Origin: Eledone cirrhosa
Lineage: Eukaryota; Mollusca; Cephalopoda; Octopoda; Eledonidae
DNA length: 64,000 nucleotides
Reading direction: 5' to 3'
Assembly: GCA_964016885.1 (NCBI GenBank)
Contig: OZ024746.1
Coordinates: forward strand, 101,507,089 to 101,571,088
Positions 34,005 through 44,530 of this stretch are shown here, in pieces; position 1 is the stretch's first letter, and each line of letters starts with the position of its first letter. The notes beneath the pieces were generated by a model. The model was not told the origin of the DNA. It was given only the letters and a program-made list of their open reading frames with translations, and did no database searches. The position numbers and the translations under genes were made by a program.

Positions 34005-35490
34005 TTGTAGAGAAAACACAGCACTGGTACAGATATATGATGTAAATGAATGATGACAAAATAAGTGCAGAGCAATGAAAGTGAAAGAAATGTGCAGAAA
34101 AGAAATACCAAAGAAGACATGGATAGTAGTAAAAGATGACAAAGAACTTGATAAAAGACTGCAACAATTGGTGAGATGCTGGGCTGAAGCTGATCTCCTG
34201 GACATGTAACGGTGATAAAAACAAAAATAACTTTATCAAATATGAAACAGACATGAAGGTTTAATAAAATACAAATGTGACTTGCCACACCATTTTGTGT
34301 TGTGTGTATTGTTTCGTTGAAGCTATGTTAGTTAGTAGAGTATATGTTAGTTGTATATCTGTTGTTAGTAGAGTATATGGTGGTCATAGTCTGATATATG
34401 TTATGTCTATGGAAGGCAATAAAGTAATAACTATTGTCCAATTGTAACTGTAATAATTTTATTGTTGTTTAATTAAGCAGAATTGTTAATTATTGAACAA
34501 TTAAGAGAGCTTTAAATTATTGAAATAGACAATTCAATTACCTTTATTTGAATTAATATTTTCTTCTCAAAATTATTTATCTTACCTCAAAATCTTGAAG
34601 AATATTTAAAAGATTAACTTGTGGTATAATGTGGAAATGTTTAAATGAAGTTGGCCAAAGGCTTTTTATAAGTATACGATAAACCTCTGATGCTTAATTT
34701 AAAGATAATACATTGGATAAATTCATAATATTTACAGTTTAATAATAAATAAATAAATAAGGATTAAGCAGCTGGGTTTATGGTCCCTTACTTATGAAGT
34801 TGCAACTAAGATATTTCAATATGATAATTCCACATGAATTTAGATAACTCTAATTGCATATTTGTATCAGAAAGACAGCATTTATAATTCAAAGCCCCTT
34901 CCCTTCCAAATATACTTAAATCTGAACAGCTGTTAATATCATAACAGTAAGGAAATGCAGGCATTAAACGATGAAAAGAAGTTTTTTTTAAAGTGGGACT
35001 GTGCAAAAATGATTGGTATATCAGAAAAGTTACACTTAACATATAAACACACATTCTTGAATGCATATATCAGAATTTCATTTTTTTTATAGGATATGGG
35101 TAGAGGATAGAGTTTTGCCCATGGCAGGTCTACTAAAACTGTCAAGATAGTAGTGTTTAAGGTTTCTCTTGAATATGTGGTAGACTTAACCCAATTCCCA
35201 GTTTAACACCAGCACCTGGTCCAACTTTTGCCAGGTCTATGGTTGCAAGAGATTCTCTCTCCACCCCTCCAGCCAGTTTTCTAGACCCTCTAAAGTGTCA
35301 TACCGATTATCAGTCTCTTCTTTCTTGACTAAGTGATAAAAAATAAAACTCTCCAACAAAACATATCAAATTGACAATAAGTTTGAGTAGTGAAAACTTT
35401 CCATGGTAGCATGGGTTCTATCTCTTAATGAATCATTAGATAGACAGACAAATAGATAGATAGATATGAATAGGTTTCATTGAAAATTCT
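34005..35490. other. No gene supported
   Basis: 34030-34210 is purine-rich and slightly LINE-tail-like (GGTGAGATGCTGGGCTGAAG, GGACATGTAACGGTGATAAA) but too short to assign. The rest is AT-rich. Confidence 0.4.
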
Positions 35491-35494
35491 TTAT

Positions 35495-35640
35495 GTTGAA
35501 AGGAGCGAAAACTGCATTTTGGGGCTGACAGTTTCTCCCAAAAGAATGAAAGTCAAAGTCGACCAGGATTTGAACTGTCAGTGCAGGGAGTCAGAACAAA
35601 TAGCTAATACTCTAGCAGCTACGATAAATCCAATGTTTTA
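35495..35640 (-). mobile_element. Old SINE fragment, minus strand
   Basis: GAATGAAAGTCAAAGTCGAC and CAGGATTTGAACTGTCAG are the reverse complement of the SINE middle (GTTCAAATCC ... GACTTTGCCTTTCAT). Divergent. Confidence 0.55.
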
Positions 35641-35879
35641 AAATATTGCCTGCAATAGATTGAAAGCAGATTTCAATACAATGGAAGACTAGAGAAGTTC
35701 AGCAATCCCTATTAAGACAACACTACATTTACTAGGAATAATTAGGACCTATTCAATGAAAATAAAACAATCTTCAACAATTTTGCCATGAGTAAAATGG
35801 CTTTGAAAGAAAATGACAAATTGAATGTTATTTGTAATGGAATATAATTCACTACTAAATTATAAAACAGTAAAATAAA

Positions 35880-36182
35880 GCCACTACTGCCACCACCACT
35901 GCCACCACCACCACCACCACACACTACCACTGGCACCACCACTGCCACTGCCACTACTGCCACTACTGCCACCACTGCCACCACCACTGCCCTACTGCCA
36001 CACCCCCCCATCACCACCACTATCCCTAACTACCACCACCAACACTACCAACACCACCACACCACCGCCACCATCGCCACCACCACCACCAACGCCACCA
36101 CACCACCACCACCACCACCACCATCACCACCGCCACACCACCACCACCATCACTGCCACCACCACCACCATCAACAACTACA
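35880..36182. repeat. CCA/CAC trinucleotide array
   Basis: CACCACCACTGCCACCACC-type repeats for about 300 bp. Confidence 0.9.
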
Positions 36183-36287
36183 GTAACAATAATTTTCCTA
36201 TAGACGTTAATTTTGAATGCAGTAGAATGAGAGAAAAGCCAGTGAAATAGATGTTAAAATTAACTAGCACTATAATTACAAACAAAA

Positions 36288-36468
36288 GGATTGGCAGTAT
36301 TGGATGCCATGCTTTATAGTATAGAGTTATGGCCCCTTACGGTCTGAGTTCAAATCCCGCTGAGGTTAACTTTGCCTTTCATCCTTACGGGATCAATAAA
36401 ATAAAGTACCAGTAATACACTGGGATAATTGCTGGCCTTCTGCCAAAAGAAGAAACAATTATTATTAC
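36288..36468 (+). mobile_element. tRNA-derived SINE (tail TAAAGTACCAGTAA), copy 1
   Basis: GGATTGGCAGTAT start, internal GAGTTCAAATCCCGC (B-box-like), then TTTGCCTTTCATCCTTACGG, AATAAAGTACCAGTAA and GCTGGCCTT, ending GAAACAATTATTATTAC. The A-box region carries a deletion relative to copies at 39160 and 43488. Confidence 0.85.
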
Positions 36469-36524
36469 AAACAGAAAGAACTGATAAGGAGACTAATAAC
36501 ACTGAGGTTTTACACATATTTAGA

Positions 36525-36725
36525 GATACTATAGTATAGAGATATCTCTATACTATAGAGATATCTCTATACTATAGAGATATCTCTACGCTACAGATAT
36601 ATCTCTACATTACAGATATATCTCTACATTACAGATATATCTCTACAATATGGATATATCTCTACATTGTAGATATATCTCTACAATATGGATATATCTC
36701 TACATTGTAGATATATCTCTACAAT
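36525..36725. repeat. Tandem palindromic repeat, units of about 19-20 bp
   Basis: GTATAGAGATATCTCTATAC is a perfect 20-bp palindrome, repeated with drift (TACAGATATATCTCTACA) about ten times. Confidence 0.9.
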
Positions 36726-36729
36726 GTTT

Positions 36730-37610
36730 TGTTTCCAGTGCACAATATTGTGGCATGGTAACATTCCTAACAGTATTGATGGCATCAATGTAGAATGGTT
36801 GAAAACTGTTCATAGGTCACACACACACCCACACACATACACCCACACACATACAAAGTGGGGTGCACAGGACAAAGACAATGGAAAAAACAGAAAAATG
36901 GACAGTCCCACCTCCACAGTCAACTTCTGAAAATCACTGCAGTTTCAGTATTTTAAGGTTGATACTGTTCCTCCCAGTACACATTGAGATGTAACAAAGC
37001 AGGTAGAGACAAATACAGGACAATTTATTCCTTTATATATCCATAGAATCCATATACAACTTATGTCAAATAGGAATTAAATGTCCTTACAGAAAGATTA
37101 TTATAGACCAACATACCAAATGTATACTAAAATGGAATGATGCACCTTTTCTACTATTCCAAAGAAGAATTCCACATTATACACAAACATCGCAAATATC
37201 AAGCAACAGGATTACACCACCACCACCACCACCAGATAACTAAAGTAGGGAGAATGATATTTTTCTCCAAATACCTTTCTCAGGAATTATTTATGTTTGG
37301 GACTAGTTAGAAGATGAGGGAATGAGAATTTGAAGAAGGAGTGGGGTGTATTTTTTCCATTAAAATTTCAATCTTCTCATACACTTAGATTCTTGTCTTT
37401 TCTCATCAAAACAAAATATTCCTGAATGAACATTTAGAAAATATTTGAAAGTAATTATTGAAACAACTGATTTTTTAAAAAATGTAACAATACATTTATA
37501 ACAAATTAACTGTTATAAATTGGAATAGCATGAACTGAATTAAACAGAGCAAATGTGTTTATTATGATGAATAGACACATCTCTGGATGTTTAGCTAAAT
37601 TGTACATACA
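36730..37610. other. No gene seen
   Basis: Contains a CA-rich stretch near 36820-36855 and a CAC run near 37215. No credible frame. Confidence 0.5.
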
Positions 37611-37617
37611 CATTTAA

Positions 37618-37813
37618 CCCTTTAGCATTTAAACTGGGCAAATCCTGCCAGAATTCTCTCACCTTTTTCTGTTCAAACTGGCCGCTCATGCTGATGTTAA
37701 AGTATTGTTCTCAAAATCTCATAGATTCGGTATCATGTGAAATAATTATGTGCAGTAAAGCCTTTACCATGAAAATATAATAGTAAATATAGAGTAATGT
37801 AAATGCTAAAGGG
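37618..37813 (+). mobile_element. piggyBac-type MITE, 196 bp, complete
   Basis: Ends are CCCTTTAGCATTTAAAC and the inverted GTAAATGCTAAAGGG. TTAA lies at both sides (37614-37617 and 37814-37817), the target duplication of piggyBac. The interior has one copy of the segment that is tandemly amplified at 2401-3003. Confidence 0.9.
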
Positions 37814-37923
37814 TTAAAAGCAAAGTATTTTCTATAAGATTCTTTTATTCACATTTTACTTGCAGCTTGTATAAATACCTTGTTTTAATAACACAACCAA
37901 TAATTCTAAATAACACAACAAAG

Positions 37924-38140
37924 TGCGTGGCTGAGTGGTTAGAGAATTGGATTCACAATTGTGAGGTTGTGAGTTTGATTCCCGGACTGGGCAATGCGTT
38001 ATGTCCTTGAGCAAAACATTTTATTTCCCATTGCTCCTTCTACTTGGAGTTGCGACTTGTAGATAGTATTAGCAATTGGAAAGACCAATGGAAACATTGT
38101 TTCCTCAGTCCGATTTGATGAAAGTCAATCGACTGTCGAC
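37924..38140 (+). mobile_element. tRNA-derived SINE with Ser/Leu-like head
   Basis: GTGGCTGAGTGGTTAGAGAA (A-box-like) and GTGAGTTTGATTCCCGGAC (B-box-like), then GGCAATGCGTTATGTCCTTG and CCATTGCTCC. It is flanked by CACAACCAATAATTCTAAAT on both sides, a likely long target duplication that is itself part of a 22-bp tandem repeat (38141-38200). Confidence 0.8.
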
Positions 38141-38204
38141 ACAACCAATAATTCTAAATAACACAACCAATAATTCTAAATAACACAACCAATAATTTGA
38201 AATA

Positions 38205-39155
38205 ATCCATGAAAAGACATTTTTGTTTTGTTGCAGAACCCATATTGAATCCTCCAAATTCAAGTAAACCATGTTAGTTAACACACAACTAGAGTATTTA
38301 CAGTCATAGTTAGATAATTTATATATAGAATACCTTTAGATATACAGTTATAAACAGCAGAAGTTATGGGGCTCTATACAAATAGGTACAAAACCTGTTT
38401 CTATTAAGAAATGATAGAGATCATCACTAAGTGAATTGATCATCACTAACGGAATGACTTATAATGTATTGGTGTATATCTAGCAATATGTTTATATAGT
38501 CGGTGTTGTTGCAGTTGTATGTAGTTTAGAGTATTGTGAGAAAATAACAATATATCAATATATAATATCTGTTGTAAGTGATTGGGCTTTTATTGCTTAA
38601 CCAGAAGGTTAGATAGACATGTTTACAATATGAGAGAGAGAGATAAAGAATCATTAGTGAAGTGAGTTGTTAGATTAATGGAGAGATAAATTAAATAAAA
38701 TGATATAATTATACTACAATGAAGTAAAGTGAAGTGAAATTAAGTTCAATTAAATTAGATTAACTCACAAATAACTGTAGACTTTGAGCCTACTTTGAGC
38801 TGGATAAGTTATTAAAGCTGTGAATGGTTACAGCTTTAAAAAGCCATCATAAGTCATGTTTTTATGTTTGTTTTCTCATTGATTACTGAGCAAGAACAAA
38901 AGCCAGGAGTTCCTAACTGTTAATGTCCTGCACCGCATACATTAACCAAAGTACAAAGAAGCAATATTGTAACATTGAAGATTTAAGTCTTTACATTAAT
39001 TTACTGCAAATTTTCACAATGGTCAATCCACAACTACTATAGACATTTGAATTAACAAATTTTCTTGTAACCTTCTTCTGCCCCCATAATTTAGTATAAT
39101 TCTCAGCAGGAATTATCATATAACTCAACTTGGTAATCATTATATATATTCACAG
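38205..39155. other. No gene seen
   Basis: AT-rich, no recognised repeat or frame. Confidence 0.5.
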
Positions 39156-39159
39156 TGAG

Positions 39160-39350
39160 GGCGGTGGATTGGCAGTATCAGTAGAGGGTTGGACGCAATG
39201 CTTTCCAGCATAGAGTTACGTCCCTTTACAGACTGAGTTCAAATCCCACTGAGGTTAACTTTGCCTTTCATCCTTACGGAGTTGATAAAATAAAGTACCA
39301 GTAATGTACTGGGTAATTGCTGGCCTTGTGCCTATATAAGAAATCATTAT
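39160..39350 (+). mobile_element. tRNA-derived SINE, copy 2
   Basis: GGTGGATTGGCAGTATCAG, TTCCAGCATAGAGTTACGTC, GAGTTCAAATCCCACTGAGG, AAAGTACCAGTAATG and GGTAATTGCTGGCC in order. Confidence 0.9.
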
Positions 39351-39985
39351 ATATCTTCACAGTTAATATATTGGTAAAACTTCAGTGAAACTTCTCACCT
39401 TTTAACATACTGTAATGATTTAGCAGAAAATGTCTAAAAACAGATTTGTTAATTCAAATGTTTATAGTATTTTTATAAGTGAATAAATAAATCTTTGTGA
39501 AAGTTTTCAGTAAACTAAAGGTGTTCATTTTTAATGTGATGCAGTGATAGTGCTGTTTTGTACTTTTCAAAGATATCTTGCTAATATGGTTTCAAGTGGT
39601 AGAGAATGTTAAGAGTTAAACACAGCCAGCAAATGACCACCAAAATTAACTTTTGCCTCCATATATTCACTGTCTCTCTAGGCTTATAAACACGAACCAT
39701 ACAATGTGTAACCAACATTTACTATCCCCATCTCATGACCAGTGCTTCTGTGAATTGAGATTTCATAACATGTAATTTGATATAAATTTATCACTAAACT
39801 GCTGTTAATAATCAGTATTAGTGAAGCCAAGCTACAAACATATACCTTAAAACACTCAGTATAGACTTGCTAAAATTCCTTTCCCATTTAAAACTCTCTT
39901 GACTTCATAATCATGACTGTAAATTAGATGATTGTATGTGTGAGTATACATGTATGTATACTGTATCTATGTATGCATATTTTAG
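39351..39985. other. No gene seen
   Basis: AT-rich between two SINE copies. 39410-39470 resembles 24250-24330 (CAGAAAATGTCTAAAAACAG, TTGTTAATTCAAATGTTTAT), a possible old repeat. Confidence 0.45.
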
Positions 39986-39987
39986 AA

Positions 39988-40172
39988 GTGAATTGGCAGT
40001 ATCGGTAGAGGGTCGGACATGCTTTCCAGCATAGTTACTTCCCTTTACGATCTGAGTTCAAATCCTGGCGAGGTTAACTTTGCCTTTCATCCTTACGAGG
40101 TCGATAAAATAAAGTACCAGTAATGTACTGGGTAATTGCTGGCCTTGTGCCAAAAGTAGAAACAATTATTAT
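39988..40172 (+). mobile_element. tRNA-derived SINE, copy 3
   Basis: AATTGGCAGTATCGGTAGAG to GTAGAAACAATTATTAT, with the same internal words as copy 2. Confidence 0.9.
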
Positions 40173-40406
40173 CCTGTATGTTGTATATATTTACTGTCAC
40201 TGTATTTGTCTATATATATACACTGTCATCATAAATGAATGTTTGTATGTATGTACAAATTGCTACTCAATTTAGTAACTATCATATTATGTATGATTAC
40301 TTATATTCAATGACAATAATATCTCTCCCATTATATTTTGTAAATTATCAGTTATTACCATATTCAGAATGACTCAATTTAGTAGTAATCATATTAATCT
40401 AAGTCT

Positions 40407-40588
40407 GGATTGGCACAATCATTAGAGTGTCATATAAAATGGTATTTCTTCTAGCGGCTTCGGAGTTCAAAAACCACAAAGGTCAATTGTGCCTTTCATT
40501 CTTCTGAGGTGGATAAAATAAAATACCAGTCAAGTGGGGTTGATATTATCAACTTATTCCTCCCCTAAAATTGTGTCTAAATTAGACC
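40407..40588 (+). mobile_element. Related SINE with a different tail
   Basis: GGATTGGCACAATCATTAGA, GGAGTTCAAAAACCACAAAG, AATAAAATACCAGTCAAGT, then GGGTTGATATTATCAACTTA and CCCTAAAATTGTGT. The head is tRNA-like and the tail differs from the GGTAATTGC subfamily. Confidence 0.75.
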
Positions 40589-40589
40589 T

Positions 40590-40940
40590 TGCTCACCTAC
40601 ACCTCTCTAAGACAATGTCACTAGATCGAGATCTTTGGCACCATGCAGTTGTACAGAAGACCAGCCTTCCCTTACATACAAACCTACAGTCAGTAGGCAC
40701 CTCTTAGCTCAATATACACCCCACACACCCTACCCCATCCTCCCATTTCCATCCACTGTGTCGGTGACACAACAAAAAGCTCCCAGTCCACACTGTAAAG
40801 TGGTTGGTGTTAGAAAGGGTATCCAGCTGTAGAAAACCTGCCAGAGATACTTCCATACGAGCGAGACACGGTCTCCCGACCATTCCCACATGCTAGCGTG
40901 GAAGATGGACGTAAAACGATGATGATGATGATGGTGATGA
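40590..40940 (+). mobile_element. LINE 3' fragment (same family as 44530-46835) with GATGAT tail
   Basis: CACCTCTCTAAGACAATGTC and GATCGAGATCTTTGGCACC correspond to 46350-46390 of the larger LINE (last codons). GGCTCCCAGTCCACACTG-type UTR text follows, then GGACGTAAAACGATGATGATG. Confidence 0.85.
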
Positions 40941-41299
40941 TGATTGTTAAACCCAATTAATTTTCCTAAAACTTCAATAAAAACATTTGTTAAGCCCAGC
41001 CAGCAAATTACCTCCGAAACTAGTTCCACATTTTCTAACACTTGCTCACTCTTCTAGTAAAGCTAGAAATTTGTTTACAGTCTTTTGGCAAGACATCGTT
41101 CATCTCCACAGGTGTATGTACTATATTTATATACATATATGTACATAAGGGATGTGGATGGGTGTATGTATAGCTAAGTATAGGCATGTACATGTATACA
41201 TATCTCCTAATACTGCCTGACCAATAGATGCTCCAGCTGGGAAAACATTCCTCTATGGTGGTAAATCTCAAAGTACAGTGATAATACATAATGTGTGTG

Positions 41300-41590
<291 letters not shown>

Positions 41591-41599
41591 CCAACTTTG

Positions 41600-42300
41600 G
41601 ATTAGGTTTGGAATTTTAAAAGTATCAATGTTGGCATGGTAAGAGATAACTAGAGTTGCATCACAGCATCACTGCTTGCCAACAATTAGCCTTCGTGTTT
41701 AAGTAAGATATCAATATTACTATTTCTTTAATCAAGTCCTTTTATTTTAGACAAGGTAAAATGGCAGCTGTAATATTTCTCCAAGAGTGGCATCAGTCAG
41801 GGATTGAAGCAACACCAGGAGCTTGTTTCTTGTGATATTATCATAAAACCTATCATAGAGAAAGTACTTTACTCCCTGATCTTGTTGTTTGACCCTAGGC
41901 CAACCCTAACTGAGCAGATCTATATGAAGGCAACCCAGGATCATAATATCTGACACATTCTTTTTTAAGATGACGGTGCATGTTGAAGGAGAATTATCTG
42001 CTATTTCTAGTGACTATGTAGGGACTCCTTTATTGGCTGACTTGTAATTTATTGTTTGATCCAATTCACTCACACCAATCCCTTTTATTTAGGATGTGGT
42101 GTGGGGTGGGGGTGTATTAAAAAATGCATGAACATCATGTAACCAGGTAGTGCTATTAAGACATGACCTTGGCCTATACTGTCCGAAACCTATCAAAGTT
42201 ATCAAACTTTAACCATATTTTTCAGCATTATAAATATGTAGCTTAGAGCCTAATGCATCTTATTTTAGCTAATTAAAAATAGGCCAACCTCAGCTTATCA
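41600..42300. other. Old dispersed repeat, no gene seen
   Basis: 41975-42075 resembles 50990-51075: TGCTATTTCTAGTGACTATG / GCTACTATTTCTAGCAGTTC and TTTATTGGCTGACTTG / CTAATTGGCTCAAGAG. It is probably an old interspersed repeat. Confidence 0.45.
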
Positions 42301-42309
42301 ATGGAAACT

Positions 42310-42605
42310 TTCAAGAACTGTTACTAAGTATAACTGTTACTATGTAGAAGTGTTATTATGTATAACTATTACTATGTAGAACTGTTACTACTGTTATGTA
42401 GAACTGTTACTATATAGAACTGTTACTATGTAGAACTGTTATTATGTAGAGGAACTGTTATTATGTAGAACTGTTAATATGTAGAGGAACTGTTATTAAG
42501 TAGAACTGTTAATATGTAGAGGAACTGTTATTATGTAGAACTGTTACTATATAGAACTGTTAATATGTAGAGGAACTATGTAGAAGAACTGTTATTCTGT
42601 AGAAA
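42310..42605. repeat. Irregular tandem repeat (TATGTAGAACTGTTAC)
   Basis: Units of 15-19 bp with TATGTAGAACTGTTA and TATGTAGAGGAACTGTTA variants, about 16 copies. Confidence 0.9.
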
Positions 42606-43485
42606 GAACTCTCAGAGACCAAAGATAATTGTACACTTTTACATTTTTGTAATCTATTTTATTAAAGGAAGACTAGAAAAAATTTGAAAAGAAAATAGGA
42701 TGTAAAGTGCAATTTATAAACACTGGTTTTAATCAATAAACTATAAAAGAGCTGCTTGTTCTAAATTTCTCTTTCTATTCACATTAATGGATATTAAAGA
42801 AATAGGATTGTTATAATACTTCGATGTGAATATTGAAACAAAGAAAACAAATGGCTTGTATTGTTTGTTTCTTTTATTGTTTCATAATAATAGAATTATT
42901 ATAATTCCCACCTCCCACTGAATTTATTCCCTGCAGCATTTATTTATGCTTCACGCCTATTTGCATGCAAGTTTGACTCTATTAGCTTTGTGCAGAGGCA
43001 GTGTTGTTTGCCTAGCTGTATTTTGACATATGATTTTAGTGATGCTCCAAACACACAATGGATATTTACGTAATTTATTTATGGCAATTTCAATGAGGCA
43101 ATTCAACCAGCCAGCACATAGAACACATTGGATACTGTACTCCTATATACACTATATCCCCCCCGCCCCCACAAAAAAAAGATACCATGCTCTTGACTGG
43201 AGTATCACTGATGACAGTTGCTCTCATGAGCTGAGATGAAATAAAAACAGAAGGTGACAAATAGGATTCATTACAGCATTGGCTACCTTGCGACATTTGT
43301 AACGCCCTGAATCAGGTTGTGTTGTGAGAAAGCCCTTAAGGACCAACTACAGCCTTTTCATCAGAAATGAAGTTAAATGAGGAGCTCGCCCGCTTTTTAC
43401 ATAGAAAAACTGAAAGGCTACTAGAAATATCCAAGGATGAAGTGATGTACAGAATAGAATGAAAATAAAAAGGTAAAATATAAAG
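42606..43485. other. No gene supported
   Basis: 43085-43380 is less AT-rich but its frames are under 70 codons. No repeat is recognised. Confidence 0.45.
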
Positions 43486-43487
43486 TA

Positions 43488-43678
43488 GGGGTGGATTGGT
43501 AGTATCGGTAGAGGGTCGGACGCCATGCTTTCCAGCATAGTTACGTCCCTCTACGATCTGAGTTCAAATCCCGCCGAGGTTGACTTTGCCTTTCATCCTT
43601 ACGGGGTCGATAAAATAAAGTACCAGTAATGAACTGGGTAATTGCTGGCCTTGTGCCTAAAGTAGAAACAATTATTAT
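43488..43678 (+). mobile_element. tRNA-derived SINE, copy 4 (best preserved)
   Basis: GTGGATTGGTAGTATCGGTA, GGGTCGGACGCCATGC, GAGTTCAAATCCCGCCGAGG, CCTTACGGGGTCGATAAAAT, AAGTACCAGTAATGAACTGG, ending GTAGAAACAATTATTAT. It is useful as the reference copy for the others. Confidence 0.9.
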
Positions 43679-43879
43679 ATTTAATACAATATTGGAGCAA
43701 TCAATATCTGATACAATATCAGACCTAGTGTACATATATATGTATATTATACCATTCTAAGTTGAAATATTTCCAATCACAGCTACACAGGTTGATAAAT
43801 ACCAACCAGTAAGGGAAATAGTAGATATAGATTACATCCCAAATCTTTCACAGGTAAAATCATTTAACAAACATATAAT

Positions 43880-44530
43880 TAGTCAAGGGTGGGAATGATC
43901 AAGAAATAAGCTCAGATCCCTCTTCCTCAACCAGATTTGACAACATTCAAAACTTATTGATCATTGGGTAATGCCCATAAAAACAGACTCTGCTGGCTTC
44001 CAACTAGACATATATCTTTGAACAACATTCTATCAAGAACAGGTCGTAGAGATTCACCTTTATGTCCTTGTGGTGACTCTCCAGAAAATCTTTGGCACTA
44101 TTTGTTCCAATGTAGAAACTATCAGTCTAAGAGAGAGGCCATGTTGAAACCAATCTTTAAAAAACTACCAATATTGGAAGTTCAATATTTTATTACAGGT
44201 CTACCAAATATAAACAAAATCTTTGAGTAGATGGAAGCTAGGAAAATATTCAACAAGAGAAACTTCTGTTTTACAGTTTCCCTTCTTTCTATTTTCTTTC
44301 CTTTTCGTTTTCTTCATAATCTGCCTCCCATTGGCCTCCTTCAATATTGGACATTTTATTTTATTCATTTTCTTTTTTCTACCCCCACCCCCCTTTAATT
44401 AATTTTTTTAATTACTTGTCTCACTATCTCTTTTTGATTACCAACAGTAAAGAGTACTAGATACTTCCCCTAGTCTGCCATGGCTTACTAACTCTATACG
44501 GACGTTTAAATTGATTAAATAAATAAAATA
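43880..44530 (+). pseudogene. LINE C-terminal Cys-rich fragment and 3' UTR (jockey/CR1-like)
   Basis: The frame 43964-44230 reads LCWLPTRHISLNNILSRTG, then CPCGDSPENLWHYLFQC, a CxCx(8)Hx(4)C knuckle typical of the end of several LINE ORFs. A T-rich UTR follows and ends ACGGACGTTTAAATTGATTA then AATAAATAAAATA. The RT domain is missing. Sequence jumps to another LINE at about 44530. Confidence 0.65.

Noticed and set aside
33036..34205. 324- and 351-codon frames on opposite strands
   Set aside because: Both strands stay open over the same 24-bp units, which is expected from the unit length.
37924..38140. Functional tRNA gene
   Set aside because: The A- and B-box-like words are those of a SINE head; the acceptor stem does not pair and a SINE body follows.
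40635..40832. Short frames in LINE tails
   Set aside because: They lie in the 3' UTR of a LINE family and are not kept between copies.
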